A DNA stretch of 64,000 nucleotides from Eucalyptus grandis (GCF_016545825.1 NC_052618.1:32310196-32374195); one strand, 5' to 3'; counted from the stretch's first letter, positions 1-11,477 are shown. Notes: a model not told the origin generated them from the letters alone. Program-made: numbers and translations.

Positions 1-275
1 TATCCTTAGCTTCATGAACCTACCTAAATATGCCATGCTATGTAAATAATCCTATTCAGAAGCAATTCAAATTATTATGAAAAAACTATCCAAATATGCA
101 TTCTATTTTAATTATGCAATACAATCCCACTCTAATTAGGTAATATTACCTCACATGACCTAATTTATCTATATGCAATCTTTTTATATTTTCAAATAAG
201 GAAAACAATCAAGACAAGATAGCATTCAAAAACACTCAAGATTTGCCCAATCACCAAAGGTAAAATTCACAATTC
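1..275. other. AT-rich non-coding flank left of the LINE
   Basis: No gene is visible here. The stretch is AT-rich and lies outside the duplicated segment. It is continuous across the LINE insertion with the sequence after position 2570. Words such as CATGAACCTA and GACCTAATT loosely resemble the reverse complement of the AT-rich half of the Ogre-like LTR found later in the window, so it may be an old LTR remnant. That resemblance is weak. Confidence 0.4.
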
Positions 276-293
276 AAATTAGGAAGCCATATC
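276..293 (+). repeat. 5' target-site duplication of LINE copy A
   Basis: The 18-mer AAATTAGGAAGCCATATC occurs here and again at 2553-2570 directly after the poly(A) tail. This is the target-site duplication expected from target-primed reverse transcription. It fixes the two ends of the LINE in copy A. The matching 5' repeat is absent in copy B. Confidence 0.9.
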
Positions 294-2555
294 TGAACTT
301 TTAAATTACTTCCATCCAACATGTGGCCTATGAAAGGGAGACCCACTTTCTCCTTATTTGTTTATTTTGCTAGCAAATATCCTGTCCAACCTTATTCATC
401 GTGCTCTCACGGGAAACATTAGAGGCATCAAGCTCAACATGTCCTGTCCTACCCCATGTCATTTATTCTTTGCAGATGATGCCATATTTTTCTTAAATGG
501 TAAGTTGCTGGAATGTCAAAATCTTTCCAATATTATAAATCAATATTGTTTGGCAACAGGACATGAAGTAAACAGGAATAAATCTGGAATATTTGTTAGT
601 AAAGATTGCCCTATTGGCCTACAAAGAAAATTTGGCCAATGAATTCAGTAGTACCTACGATGGTTAAAACAAGCAAATATCTAGGGATTCCCTTAGACCT
701 GGGTAGATCAAAAGAGAAATATTTGCTGGATAATAGGAAAAGTTCATTCAAAGTTAGACGGATGGAAATAAAAGTTAATATCAAAGGGTGGCAAGGAAAT
801 TCTGATTAAGTCTGTTGTCCAAGCGATCCCTTAGTATGCTATGTCTATCCTTAAAATTCCTACATCTATTTGCAAATCCGTTGAGAAGAAGATTGCTCGA
901 CCGTGGCAGAATAATAGTACAAACCCGGTATCCACCGGAAGAGTTGGGAGGAGCTCAAAACTAATAAGAGCAAAGGAGGACTCGGCTTTAGAGATCTTAT
1001 GGATTTTAGTAGGGCAATGCTCGGGAAGCAATCCTAGCATTTAATTCAGGGACCCTCCTCCCTTTGGAGCATGCTATTCAAAGGTATTTATTTTCATTCA
1101 TGTGAATTTAGACATGCTGAGAAAGGAACTAGACCGTCGTGGGGTTGGTAGAGCCTGTTGGTAGGAAGCGATTTAATTTTACTGAGACTACAATGGATGG
1201 TGGGTGATGGGAGCAAAATCAGAACTAGGGAAGATCGTTGGTTACCAAATGGAATTTTACGCGGTGCAGCTCTTCAAGATGAACCCTTGCTTGGTGGCTG
1301 ATTATATTGACCCCGACAACAATACATGAAATGTTCCTATCTTAAACAGGTAATTTGATGACTCCACTATTAGTGAAATTCCTACCATTCTGGTAAGACC
1401 TAATTACATAAATGATCAAATTATTTGGACTGATTCTATAGACGGCAAATACACCGTAAAAAGTGGCTACCAATCAATCATAACAAGAGCAAATCGCAGT
1501 ATTCAAAATAGAGCAACTACTTCTATTCAAGGCCCCGATGTTCTATGGAAGAAAACTGAAGTCAAGATTTCCCCAAAAATACGGCTATTCCCGTGGTCCT
1601 TAAGCCATGACCAACTAAAGCTAATCTTTTTCATCACCACATCACCTCATATCTAATCTGCCCAATATGTGCTACCAACGCACCAGAGACTGCAATACAT
1701 ACCTTTCTAATTTGTCAATGGACAACAACTATTTGGTCACATCCAATGCTTAATATCCAGATATCAACACAGGGTATACAAAATCTAGGAACTTGGATGG
1801 CAAACAGAATTGAATAGAATCATGACTCACCTAATTTCGAAGCTGTAGCTACAATCTTGTAGCATATTTGGAAGACTAGAAATAATTTCGTTTTTCTGAT
1901 TGCCAGCAACTCCGATCAAATTCGGGTCGTTAATCTAGCATTGGCTTTTGTTCGGACGGCACAGCTTTCCAACTCGATGGAGGAGGCACTAGACGCCACC
2001 GTCTCAAGCCGGACGATTTATGGAGACCTCCATCCCGATTTCGAAGGTGAATATCAACGGAGCGTTTCAATTAGAGGGTAATGAAGGGACTATGGTGTGC
2101 ATCTGTCGCGATCGAAATCGAAACGATAGATGGCCTTGCAGTGAGTTCTGGCATCGTTGGCTTTGCAGGTGGAATTTCAAGCATTAGCAATCACTCTTCA
2201 CTACTTGCTGGAGGAGAGCAAGGCGCATGATCAGATGATGCTTGAATCTGACTAAAAAATTCTAGTGGAACAATCCAAGGTTTAAGATCTACACCATGGG
2301 AGGTCAAATCCATCTTCGCTGAAGCAGCGGCTCTCCTTCAAGGCTTCTCCAATCTGCAAATTAGGTTTTTTCGAATGGGGGCTAATTTTGTGGCCAACTG
2401 GGCTGCAAAGGCCCACAAAAATGGCACACTTCCCCTTAACTGGTTCATTTCACCTCCTTATGCTTTGTTAGACATACTGTATTCGAATGCTTTGGCTGCC
2501 GATTGTGCTCTTAACTTTCATGAATGAATTTTATCATTTCGACAAAAAAAAAAAA
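294..2555 (+). mobile_element. 5'-truncated L1-type LINE, copy A
   Basis: This is the 3' part of a plant non-LTR retrotransposon. It begins inside the reverse transcriptase domain and ends in a poly(A) tract at 2544-2555. Translated pieces in order are an RT segment with the FADD catalytic core (about 463-485), the YLGIP motif (about 680), a zinc-binding region with C..H-type residues (about 1550-1740), a domain-linking W-x-W-type segment (about 1860), and an RNase H-like region (about 1970-2260). The reading frame is broken many times, so it is inactive. Bounded by the 18-bp target duplication, it is a classic dead-on-arrival insertion. A diverged copy sits at 30744-33019. Confidence 0.88.
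358..809 (+). pseudogene. LINE reverse transcriptase fragment (copy A)
   Basis: Two overlapping frames (358-642 and 606-809) together encode the central to C-terminal part of a LINE RT. The sequence H-L-F-F-A-D-D holds the two catalytic aspartates, and K-Y-L-G-I-P follows at the frameshift near 610-690. The N-terminal RT half and the endonuclease domain are missing because of 5' truncation. The same reading is longer and less broken in copy B (30799-31278), which shows that the frameshift in copy A is secondary. Confidence 0.85.
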
Positions 2556-2570
2556 TTAGGAAGCCATATC
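2553..2570 (+). repeat. 3' target-site duplication of LINE copy A
   Basis: Second copy of the 18-mer at 276-293; its first As overlap the poly(A) tail. The corresponding 3' repeat is present in copy B at 33017-33034 with one change (CCGTATC). Confidence 0.9.
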
Positions 2571-4230
2571 AAATTAACACGAATTTTCTGCAGATAAAAT
2601 CAATAAATTGATCTTAAGCATTAAAGATCAAAATATCAATTTTAAGAGATTCCACACGATTAATAATTTCATCTAAAGTCTTATAAATAAAATATTACAG
2701 AATAGGAAATAAATCCTTGTTGGGGATACCTATCACTCAACATATACAATTAGATCGTGGTATTATCAAATTAGGTAACATAATCAAATATTGAATTAAC
2801 ATCAAATAATTACCTAATCTTGAAGATATTGTTCCCAAACTTGGACCAGTGATGGCGCAACGATTCATAGCGACGACCTACTTGATGGTGGTGATGCTAA
2901 GCCCACTGGATCACGGCGGCATAACGGCTCGGTAGGGATCACAAGCTTGGGATCACGGTGCAACGACGTGGCCAATGAAGGGATGGTGAGGTACAACATC
3001 AAGGCAAGTAAATCTCAGTGAGAACTTTTGCTTATAGCTGGATCAATCCTACTTTCTGAGTCATCTTTTCATTTTCTTTGTTTTGTTGTTTCATTGGGTT
3101 CATGTTGGAATGTTCTCTACTCTTCATGTTGAATCTCACTCTGTTGATTGAGCCACACAGGATTACAAGAAATTGACTACACACTAGATTTTCCACTTAG
3201 TCCAATGACGCCCACTTTGGTCTTTTTGCTCTTTTGACCAAGTACTCCTTCTTGACCACCGATTGGCTCCTCTTGTGTGATGGATGAAAATTGTGCTTAT
3301 GAGTGTCAAACTTCACTAAGAAAAGCCTGCAAAAGAGAACAAGTGCAAACCGCAAGAATCCATACCGATTGTCAATGAGACGTGGGGACGAATAAGAGTG
3401 TAGCAGTTCTTCGGTTTTGCTATTGAAGACTAGAAATGTCAAGTGATGACTGTGGCAAGAGGTCACCAGCATTTGCGGCATTCACTTGATGGCTAGCCAC
3501 AAGTCTTGGGACATCGGGCTTGATTCAGGACTTGGCAAAATAATAGGTGTCGCTGAGCACATGAGGACCACAACTAGAACTACTGGATACACGCTTGAGG
3601 GCTGACCGAGACGTTTTTCCGAGATGAAGGTGAAGGTACGGCGATGGCAAGAAAGCTGTAGAGGGGCGTTGTGAGCCAAGCATACAAGAGTGGGTTGGAG
3701 GCCATAATTGTGGAAACAAAGCACCCCATCCACTTCTCTCTCGATTCGGCCTTTGTGGCTATACTCTCCCGATGGCCGTCTCCCACGATTATTCTCTTTA
3801 ATGTATTCTCTCTTTCTCAGAATTGTGGTAGTGTATCTTAATTGTGTAGCCTCTCTTTATAAGGGCCAAGTCTAGCGTTTTCTAGGCAACTTTCTAATTA
3901 CTTCCTCTAAGTTGAATCATCACAAAATAAACTAAATCACATTTCCAAGTACTAAATCAATTAAATTAATTATTCCAACTTGGAAATTATAATGCAAATT
4001 TGGGCCCACTTCGTTGGGGCATCAGAAGCTTGTGGTGAAAGATGACGATACAGAGATTGAATCCTCCTCCGGGCTCTGCTTTCGGTAGCCATCTCTCCTC
4101 GCTCTCGTTGCTTGGCACACCAGTCCGGCTTGTTCTATGGGAAGAAAGGCACGAGAGATAAACGGAGGGTGTGATTGACCTTTGAGTCTTTGACTAAAAA
4201 ATTGGGGAAGTTTTTATTAGGAAAAGAAAT
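2571..4230 (-). other. Non-coding block, possibly a degraded LTR on the minus strand
   Basis: No intact gene is seen. On the minus strand a TATA-like stretch (complement of TTTATAAGGGCC near 3859-3870) is followed by short open frames of 60-94 codons (3197-3786) and a GC-richer patch (2850-2990), then AT-rich sequence. This layout resembles an LTR with promoter, transcribed leader and AT-rich end, and the LINE would have inserted into it. The block is duplicated at 33035-34690 with about 94-95% identity by eye. I could not prove LTR ends, so the assignment is tentative. Confidence 0.3.
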
Positions 4231-4232
4231 AG

Positions 4233-4752
4233 AAAATCCTAAACTTTTTCATATGGAAAATTTATCTCAAAAACATTTTTGACATAAAAATTTCAAATTT
4301 TACCAACTATGACACATTTATCTCAATTTTTTTCCCATGATATAAAAAACTCCAAACTTATAGTCATGCGATACATTTATTTCAAATTATAGAGCATTTT
4401 TCGTCCTTTACTTTTTAATTTTTTAAAATTTTTCTATTTTTTATTTTTCTTCTTCTTTTCTTCACCCACCATGGCTGGTGGAGAGAAGCCGAACTCAAGC
4501 GAGGGCCACCCTCATTAGCATTTGGCGAGGGTCGCCCTCCCTAGATCCAAATAGGACAACCCTTGCCAAAAAGGAAAACAAGATAAAGGAAAGTAAAAAG
4601 GAAAAAAATTTAAAAGTAAAAGATGAAAAATGCCCTTCAACCATAGAGTTTGGGGTAAATGTGTCATAGTTGGTAAAATTTGGAATTTTTTGTGTCATAA
4701 AAAAATTTGATGTAAATTTATCACACTTAGTAAAATTTGAGATTTTTGATAG
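4233..4752. mobile_element. AT-rich non-autonomous TIR element (copy A)
   Basis: The outer ends are inverted and imperfect (AAAATCCTAAACTTTTT on the left; the complement of AAAATTTGAGATTTTTGA on the right). Inside them a perfect 26-nt inverted repeat joins 4295-4320 to 4656-4681. The centre has a GC-rich core with GCGAGGG motifs (about 4495-4560). No transposase is encoded. This fits a MITE-like element, although I could not define a target duplication. A copy with the same structure is at 34699-35202 because it lies inside the segmental duplication. Confidence 0.6.
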
Positions 4753-6030
4753 CTTTTTTCTTTTTTATTATTATTAACAAAAATTGTAGTTGAAATCATA
4801 TAAATTCAAATTTATAAATTGAACTTATTTTCTCAAATACAACCTAAGAATGGTGTAAGGTAAATAAGAGGTGAAACAAAGTTATAATTGACCTATGCAA
4901 ATGGCCATGACCCATAATAGCTTAGACGCAAATAATGAAATTGAATTGGTGGACTCTAGTTCATAAATTAAAAATTCTCCAACTTCCCAACCAACAATAG
5001 TTATCCTCTATTAGGGTGCTAACTGCTCTGACATGAGAGTCAAGAGAGAATGAATTTCCTTTTGTCTCCATGTTCTCTAATCACATAAGTGATGTATCAC
5101 TTTTTTGTGATGCTTGTTTAGGTAAATTCGTCTATTTAAAATGGTGGATGTAATGTTCTTTTTACTTAAAAATAAAGCGGAAAAGAGAATTTCCATATAT
5201 TTATATATGAATAATATTGATGAAACAAGAGCCTATTTATAAACTGTTCAGACAAATATAAAGCAATGAAATATTACAATATCAAATAAAATCAATTGCA
5301 ATCAATTAAGGAAGATTAATACCTCCAACATCTCTCTCAAACTCAAGGTGACGTAGAAGAGGTCAATTGAAATTTCAATAAAAGATTTTTTAAAAAGCTC
5401 CGATGGATGTGTCTTAGTAAAAACATCAACCGTCGATCAATTAAAATGATTTACGAGCCAAACTATTATTTGATATGGGCACCCAAGTGAAGCTCCAAGT
5501 AGAATTGTTTTTGGCTTCATAGGTTAAGGGCCCATGGAGGCACTTAGAAGATTGAGAGCCACCTGACCTGCACCAATATAACCTTTCCTTTTGATAAAAT
5601 ATAACATACTAAATTCTAATTTCAGAATATGAATGATGCAAAGCATATTTACCTAGAAGATGTAAGAGGTAATCTCAATGGGAAAAATAAAAAGAGGTAT
5701 GATACAACAACATTTTCTATCTCTAACACAATTTAGTTAACACAAAGGGAAAATCAGCTGTCAAGATTTTATGATGGCAAGTATCCGATAGCTAAAGGGG
5801 TAATCCGCATGATATATAGGTTATTGTCCTATAATAAATACGGAAGTATCATAATGTTTGTATCACCAAATAATTTGCATTGCAAATCTCTATACAAATA
5901 TGGCACCGAATAGATTGGGTGTTAATGGATCGGCTCTCAATCTACCTTCTTGGTATTTTCTTAGGAATAGGAAATACTGATGTGGCATGAGCATTCTAGG
6001 TAACATTGCCTAGCATTTAGCTTCTTCCAC
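4753..6030. other. Intergenic, no gene recognised
   Basis: AT-rich sequence without an open frame of interest. From about 5600 onward it becomes similar to sequence upstream of the other UPF0496 copies (about 23455 onward, the complement of about 28030 downward, and about 36060 onward). The repeated unit therefore includes about 2 kb of upstream DNA. Confidence 0.5.
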
Positions 6031-6059
6031 ACACCATCTATGTGGTTGCAATCAAATTT

Positions 6060-6125
6060 ATCATTGAATCTGAAGATCTATAAAAATCATACGAGAGGCT
6101 GCTTCATCTTCATAACATTCAACAA

Positions 6126-6179
<54 letters not shown>

Positions 6180-6225
6180 TCCCCCCGTAGCAGTCAATTG
6201 CAAGAAGCGAGATCATTTAGGTAGG
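6060..6225 (+). promoter_or_regulatory. Conserved upstream block with a splice-donor-like end (possible 5' leader exon of UPF0496)
   Basis: This segment recurs upstream of all four UPF0496 copies (also about 23950-24050, the complement of about 27530-27640, and about 36530-36628). It ends in CAATTGCAAGAAGC followed by CATTTAG and a donor-like GT (GTAAGG or GTAAAG in the others, GTAGGA here). In the 23950 copy an ATG opens a short signal-peptide-like frame (MRGLFFQQAILLFLSF). The block could be a 5' leader exon of the UPF0496 gene or the first exon of an unrelated lost gene. Neither is shown. Confidence 0.35.
6128..6173 (+). repeat. (CT)23 microsatellite
   Basis: An uninterrupted CT dinucleotide run of 46 nt lies inside the conserved upstream block. 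The orthologous position in copy B (36566-36579) has only about seven units, so the tract changed length after the duplication. Confidence 0.97.
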
Positions 6226-7760
6226 AAAAATCCAATTTATATTCAATGGTGCAAAAAGAGTTAGTTATGTTGCTTGTTGGATTGTATTCCTGTTATGATT
6301 TTAGATCTTATACAGATTGTGGTATCTTAACTTTTCGTTGATTACCATGCAGGCTACGAATAAGACAAGGCGCTCATAATTTAAAAAAAAAAATCATGAC
6401 CACGCTTGATTATCACATAAAGCCTAACTCAAGAACTCCTTTGTTGTGGTTGAAAATGTATGTATTAGCCCATTTCGATGGGATGACTCTCGGACAAACC
6501 CTAGAAATGATTTCTTTTTGGGGCGTCTTCATGATCTAAGCACTTAAAATCACCTCCGATACATAGGCAAGAGGTGGACACTTGTGCTCGCCCGCCTTTT
6601 GTTATGTGAACCCAACGATAATGAATATTTAATCAAACATCGTATAGATTTCATTCCTTTCGTTTTTCCATCTGAGTTTATGTTTAGCCAAGCTTGGTCA
6701 CTAGCACATCGTGGTCGGTGGATGCGCATGTCGGTTTGTGAAGTGAATTGAATTTTCTTGGTTTGGGACAAACATTCCAAATGGTAATTTTGTGAGAACT
6801 TGCATATTTTTCTTGTCTTCTTATTTACTTGATGATAATAACTTTTGGTATTCTTGTATGACATTTTCCTCAGTTATGAAGTCTATACCTTGTGTGAAAT
6901 TTCCAACTTTTTTTTTTTTTTTAAAAAAGTGGTATCCAATCCAAATAATTGGATAGAAAAATATATTTTTCTATATTCATAAAAGGTGAACGAGATTTGT
7001 TAAGTCGTCTTTTGTTTTTAATTCTCTAGTTTTCTCAATCGACAAATTCTTTAGTGGATTGAACTTCAAAAAATCAGTTATGATATAACTCTTTTTCTCA
7101 AGACGATAAAGACAAAACTTTTAAAAATTTTAATTTTTTTGTGGACCCTTTATTTATTACTGCTAAGTGATTGCCCCTAAAAAAAAATTGTAAATTCTAT
7201 GTCTTTTTAGCTACTCAAATATAGCATATGAAACCACTGGGGTTTGTCCCAGTGGCCACATGGGAAGAGAGAGTTGGGAGATTCAAATCCCCACCTTGAG
7301 TTTGGTTAGGAATGATGTAGTTTTAAACGTAAGTTTCGACTCTTACACTCCTGAAAGAAGATATGACAAAAGTCTAAGAATAAGAATTATAATAGGAATA
7401 GAGTAAATCTGATTAAAAAAAAAAAAAACTCAAGTCATTTAGTGAATATATGTGCTTATTGCTTATTAAACCAATAGTGACCCCAGTATCAAATCATATA
7501 CTATGTTTTCTCGCATGTGGGAGTGGAGTGAATCTCATCAAATCCATGCATTGTAATTGGCTATATTCATCATCCTAGACAGACTCGGTTCTCGAAGTAG
7601 AGTATCGTTTTCTGGCTCTGAGTTTTGATATAATTGCTTGTTTTGGGCCAGCACTGGTTATTTCCTTTCCTATCGTATTTAACATTGGTCTCGTATCATT
7701 GCTTTTCTATCTTCTGACATAATTCGAATTCCTTCCCATTCTCTTCCTTTCACTTTCCTT
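6226..7760. other. Region upstream of UPF0496, no gene recognised
   Basis: No credible coding frame. A pyrimidine-rich acceptor-like site (ACCATGCAG, about 6354) occurs in this copy and in copy B. The last 200 nt (about 7560-7870) are almost identical to copy B and pyrimidine-rich, as expected for a plant promoter and 5' UTR, but no TATA box stands out. Confidence 0.4.
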
Positions 7761-7869
7761 TTTGCATGCTCTGAAATTCTATAAGGGAGATAAACTTCTG
7801 CAACAGCTTCATTTCTTTTCCTTTGAGCGTACTCACCCTCTCTTTTTGCATGATCTCTCCTTAAGGTCA

Positions 7870-9408
7870 ATGGCAAACTCCAACACCAGAAGAAACCCTC
7901 CCATGGATGGAGCAGCGTGTGAGTCCGACCCTGATCCGCGAACCTTCAACGCAAACCTCCAAGCGAGGACAAACCAAGTCCTCAGAACTCTTGCTTCCGG
8001 GGTTGATGTCCAAACTCTTTCACTGGATTCTCTGAAAGAGATAAGCGAGTGCCTATTGGAGATGAACCAGGAAGTGGTCAAAGTCATCTTGGATAGCAAG
8101 AAAGATATCTGGAGAAATGAAGAGCTGCTCAAGCTTGTACAAGATTACTTCAATGACAGCTTGCCCACCCTTGATTTCTGTGCTTCCCTCGAGAATTGCT
8201 TGAAGCATGTGCGTGATGCCCATTTGCAGATTTTCACCGCCCTTCATTGCTTTGAAGAAGAACATGGGGAGGGCTGTTGCAGGTACATGTATCTCAGTTC
8301 TCAACTTCATTTCGAGCACATGTATCTTAGTATATTGATTCTTGCTCACTGTTTTCATTTATTGGCTAACTCATTCAGTCTCCCTATTTTCTCCGTGCAT
8401 TTGCATTCAACTTCATATCCTAACATGCCAATGAGATTGAGTTGATACCTAGAGTTTGATATCCTAACATTACAAGGTTAAGTTGGTGTGAACTATGCAT
8501 GCTTTTTCTGTTTCGCGAGAAACTGATGCAAAGACCTCGGATAAATTTAGTTACTCAAAAATCTTGGAGGAACTGACAAAATTCAAGGAGACCGGAGACC
8601 CTTTCACCAGGGAGTTCTTTGAGCTCTTTCAGACAATTTACAAGCTACAGAAGTCCATGCTCAAGAAGTTGTGGATCAAGAAGAAGAAGATTGAGAAGAA
8701 GCTTAAGAGCATACAGATGTGGAGGAAAATCTCAAGCATGATACCGGTTGCAACTTTCGCAGCCATTCTAATCTATTCTGTCACAACTGCTACGGTGGCT
8801 TCTCCGCCAGTTGTTGCTGCCCTAGCAGCTGCAACCGCCATGGATGTGATTGGCAAGTGGATTGACTCCCTTTGGAGGAATTGTGAAGAAGCACTGAAGA
8901 GACGGGAGGAGGTGATCACCTTGATGCAAGTGAGTGCTACAAAGCTTTTCCATTGAGGTCTTTGCATCTAACATAATGAACATCGCGAGGCTGGCTTGAT
9001 TTTTAAGTAGCTACAATGATGCGAAAAATGTCTAGGAGTCCAAAATGCAAGAAAGTCTGAAGGAGAAGTCACCATGATTACATGAATAATTTCTCACAAC
9101 TAAAATCTCTACAGGCCGGCATCTTTGTTGCTCTCAAGGACCTGGATAAAATGAGAATTACGATTGACCCTTTGGAGGTACAGATTAAGAGCCTCTTGCA
9201 GAAAGCTGATTTTCCAATTGAGGCGGGAGCAGAGGCAGTAAAGCTCGGAATAGCGGACATTAAGAAGAAGCTGAGAGACTTCATGAAGGACGCCAAAGGA
9301 CTGGGAAAAGATGTCAATATGTGCAGCTGCAATATCCAGAGATCAAGGCTAGTGGTGCTTCAGAGGATTATAAAGCCTCCTACCAATTGCAATGGTGCCC
9401 CAATGTAG
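7870..9408 (+). CDS. UPF0496 (DUF677) family membrane-associated protein, intact, 3 exons
   Basis: Exons are 7870-8282, 8551-8929 and 9115-9408, with GT donors (CAG|GTACAT, CAA|GTGAGT) and AG acceptors (TTTAG|T, CTACAG|G). The phases join cleanly to give 361 codons, matching the usual 350-390 residues of the plant UPF0496 family (formerly DUF677, At14a-related). I chose the ATG at 7870 rather than the in-frame one at 7762 because family N-termini are short and polar. Residues about 18-130 carry the family signature, including SLKEISECLLEMNQEVVKVI and DYFNDSLPTLDFC. Exon 2 has KFKETGDPF, a basic coiled-coil stretch and a hydrophobic double segment (about 205-245) that would form a membrane hairpin. 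The C-terminus is helical and charged. The molecular function of the family is largely unknown. It is the only intact member of four copies here. Confidence 0.9.
8283..8550 (+). other. Intron 1 of UPF0496, empty site of the Ogre-like insertion
   Basis: This 268-nt intron has a GT donor and an AG acceptor. The AGTAT at 8329-8333 is the unoccupied target of the 14.7 kb element that sits at the same position in copy B. Frames reading through the intron (to 8445) are artefacts. Confidence 0.85.
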
Positions 9409-9487
9409 CTATAGAGAATTGTTGCTATGTCTTTTCTTCCTGCGAGGGATGTGTGGTGGACCTCCATTTGCCTTGCTTTCTCTCTTC

Positions 9488-9493
9488 AATAAA
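9488..9493 (+). terminator. Putative polyadenylation signal of UPF0496
   Basis: A canonical AATAAA lies 80 nt past the UPF0496 stop codon and is followed by T-rich sequence. It is conserved in copy B at about 54630. This is the most likely 3' end signal, but transcript data would be needed to place the cleavage site. Confidence 0.5.
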
Positions 9494-9539
9494 GCGGAAG
9501 ACATCAACATTTGGCATTCAATTTGTTGAATAATCATTA

Positions 9540-10377
9540 TTAAAGGCAGCTTTCAAATATAAAGGCCTTTATCAGCTTTGGACAGGAATTTTTTCAATCC
9601 CTAATTGATGTTAAGGACGAAAGTACAACCTTTTCACATTTTACTTTCCTACGAAATGCTGAAAAACTATCCATCCAAGCTGGATTGGCTGACATATGAT
9701 AGTTGAAGGCGGTCACTCTTACAATCATTGACGTGTCCCTTCTAATAACAACCTTCCAGGGATTATATGTTGCCAAAGATACTTTCCTTGTCGATCTTAA
9801 ACTCGGAGCTAAGATTATAAATCCATGAGCCTAACTAAGTTGCATTAACAACTGCAACCATGTGGCACGTCAAAACCTATGATGAAACTCTCTCTTGTTG
9901 CACTGCTAAATAGATAGATCTTTGCAGGTTTGATGGACAATTGAAAGTACAGGATAGGATGGAAAGTCCTCAATATTCAAAGATTAATTAATAATCCCTT
10001 GTTTTGGTTGCTCGTGTATAGTTCCATATGCTGATTAAACAAGTTCAGATCACTGACATAAAACTGACCTGTTATATGGAAACGGTATGGTTCAGGTTCT
10101 TCCGAAAAGCAGAAGTTAGTAGCTAGGAAAGAATCGTTAAATTTTCATTGAATTGTGTTTAGAGCTCATTATGTTCATGAGAAATGTCTGACTATGAGAA
10201 AAGATGAAAGCTGCATAAGCCAAATGGAAGACCAGACAGCAGTAACTCAGAAAAACGAATCATCTATATGAAGAAAACATACCCTGTCAATGTGCCTCAT
10301 TAGTAAAAGAGTACTCCTGAATAAAACTAATCAGTAAATCCAGTCATCTAGAGACAAATTTAATGTTGACAATAATT
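9540..10377. other. Intergenic between UPF0496 and the LPAT-like pseudogene
   Basis: No gene or element seen. The stretch is nearly identical to 54680-55517 in copy B; over 120 nt sampled near 9600-9720 I found no difference. Confidence 0.6.
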
Positions 10378-10832
10378 AATGGAGGAAGAAATTGCAGATG
10401 TTGATTTTTCCTAATAAATACTTGGCAAAATTGCAAGTAATGACAGCTTTCCCAGAGCCAGCAATTGGCCTTGGGTGGATATTAAAATAGGTAGCAGATG
10501 CCAGGTATCACAAATGGAAGAAAAAAATGAGATATGTACATATGCCAGTCAAGAAGATAACTCCAAGAGCAAGCAAAAGGCAATTCACCATCAAGAGAGC
10601 TCCTTTTCTGCTCCTGGATTAGGAAAATGGCCCTTAGAATGGAAGTTGGAGAGCAACTGATTCTTGAAGCAGAAGGTGTCCATCAGCAAAGAGGTGACTT
10701 CATTTTCGGATGTGGGGATGTCATCGAGGCAGACATGTCCCACTTGCACATGAACTTCTGCGGGGTCCACGCCAAACGCTTTGTCCATGAAAGATGGACA
10801 ATGCTAGTTGTAGCCAATGGTCACATTATAAA
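10378..10832 (-). pseudogene. LPAT4/5-like acyltransferase pseudogene, C-terminal exon (copy A)
   Basis: Read on the minus strand from an acceptor (TTGCAG) at 10833, the frame gives YNVTIGY, a stop, then HCPSFMDKAFGVDPAEVHV, DDIPTSENEV, FKNQLLSNFHSKGHFPNPG and EKELS. A hydrophobic segment follows (VNCLLLALGVIFLTGICTYL), then ASATYFNIHPRPIAGS. This matches the C-terminal third of plant 1-acyl-sn-glycerol-3-phosphate acyltransferases 4/5, which make phosphatidic acid in the ER membrane. There are at least two in-frame stops (TAG after IGYN/IGYK, TGA in the last membrane segment), a frame change after EKELS, and a loss of roughly ten residues. The acyltransferase active-site exons (HX4D, EGT) are absent. 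The preceding exon was moved to 18510-18634 by the copia insertion. Confidence 0.82.
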
Positions 10833-11053
10833 CTGCAATATAGGAAGAAGCTCACTCAAGCTGGAAGGGACAACAGACAGGACTTCCACTAGTCATTGAT
10901 ATTGTAAATACCTAGTAGTACTTTTTTGTCTTTCTTTCCCTCAAACGAGATTTGCCACTGTTTTTGTTTCAATTCAGCCCAATATATAGGACTACAATTT
11001 ATGGATGCTCTCTTCAGTATCAGAAGAATTCAAGACGATTTTATCCCCTATAT

Positions 11054-11058
11054 TATTC
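11054..11058. repeat. 5' target-site duplication of the copia element (TATTC)
   Basis: TATTC at 11054-11058 is repeated at 18172-18176 right after the 3' LTR. Copy B has a single TATTC at 56198-56202 in otherwise identical sequence, which confirms the duplication. Confidence 0.95.
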
Positions 11059-11476
11059 TGATGGATTTATGAGATGGGCTTAAGGCCCGTTCGCCCATGC
11101 TGGGCCCAAAAGGCCTGGCCCACAGGAATAGGGCCCGTGGAGGGGGAAGGTATAAAAGGGAGGAGAGAGAGAGAGAAGACAACGTAGTTTTGGATGAACG
11201 TACGTCTTCTTCTCTCCAACGCTCTCTCCCCCTTAAGATATAACAAGAAAACAAACGGACCCGTATTCCCTTCAAGGCGTCATCGAATCGAACCAGGGCC
11301 AGTTTTTCTTCCTCGATCTTCAGCGTTGGTGTCTAATCTGTGGCTAACAAGGTACGCTCGACTCCGTGGTGTGCTTTACGATCGGTGATACGTGTTTTCC
11401 CGGGCTTCGTCTTCCGCATTGATTTAGGGTTCGATTTAGTGTCGAATCCGGTTTTCGGGATCGGTCAATCCCAACA
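11059..11476 (+). repeat. 5' LTR of the copia element
   Basis: The LTR runs from TGATGGATTTATGAGATGGG to ...CAATCCCAACA. The U3 portion has several GGGCC/GGCCC motifs and a TATA box TATAAAAGG at 11151, followed by a GA-rich leader (GGAGAGAGAGAGAG). It is paired with 17752-18171. Confidence 0.95.
11151..11157 (+). promoter_or_regulatory. TATA box of the copia 5' LTR
   Basis: TATAAAA sits about 92 nt into the LTR, a typical place for the U3/R boundary promoter of a short copia LTR. The same motif is kept in the 3' LTR at 17844. Confidence 0.75.
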
Positions 11477-11477
11477 T

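Noticed and set aside
7762..7869. Upstream in-frame ATG extending UPF0496 by 36 codons
   Set aside because: The extension is pyrimidine-rich and untypical for the family N-terminus; in copy B a 1-nt change breaks this frame, while the ATG at 7870 is conserved in copies A, B and paralogue 2.
8283..8445. Read-through of UPF0496 exon 1 as a single 227-codon gene
   Set aside because: The tail is hydrophobic intron translation; a good GT donor at 8283 and in-phase exons downstream explain the locus better.
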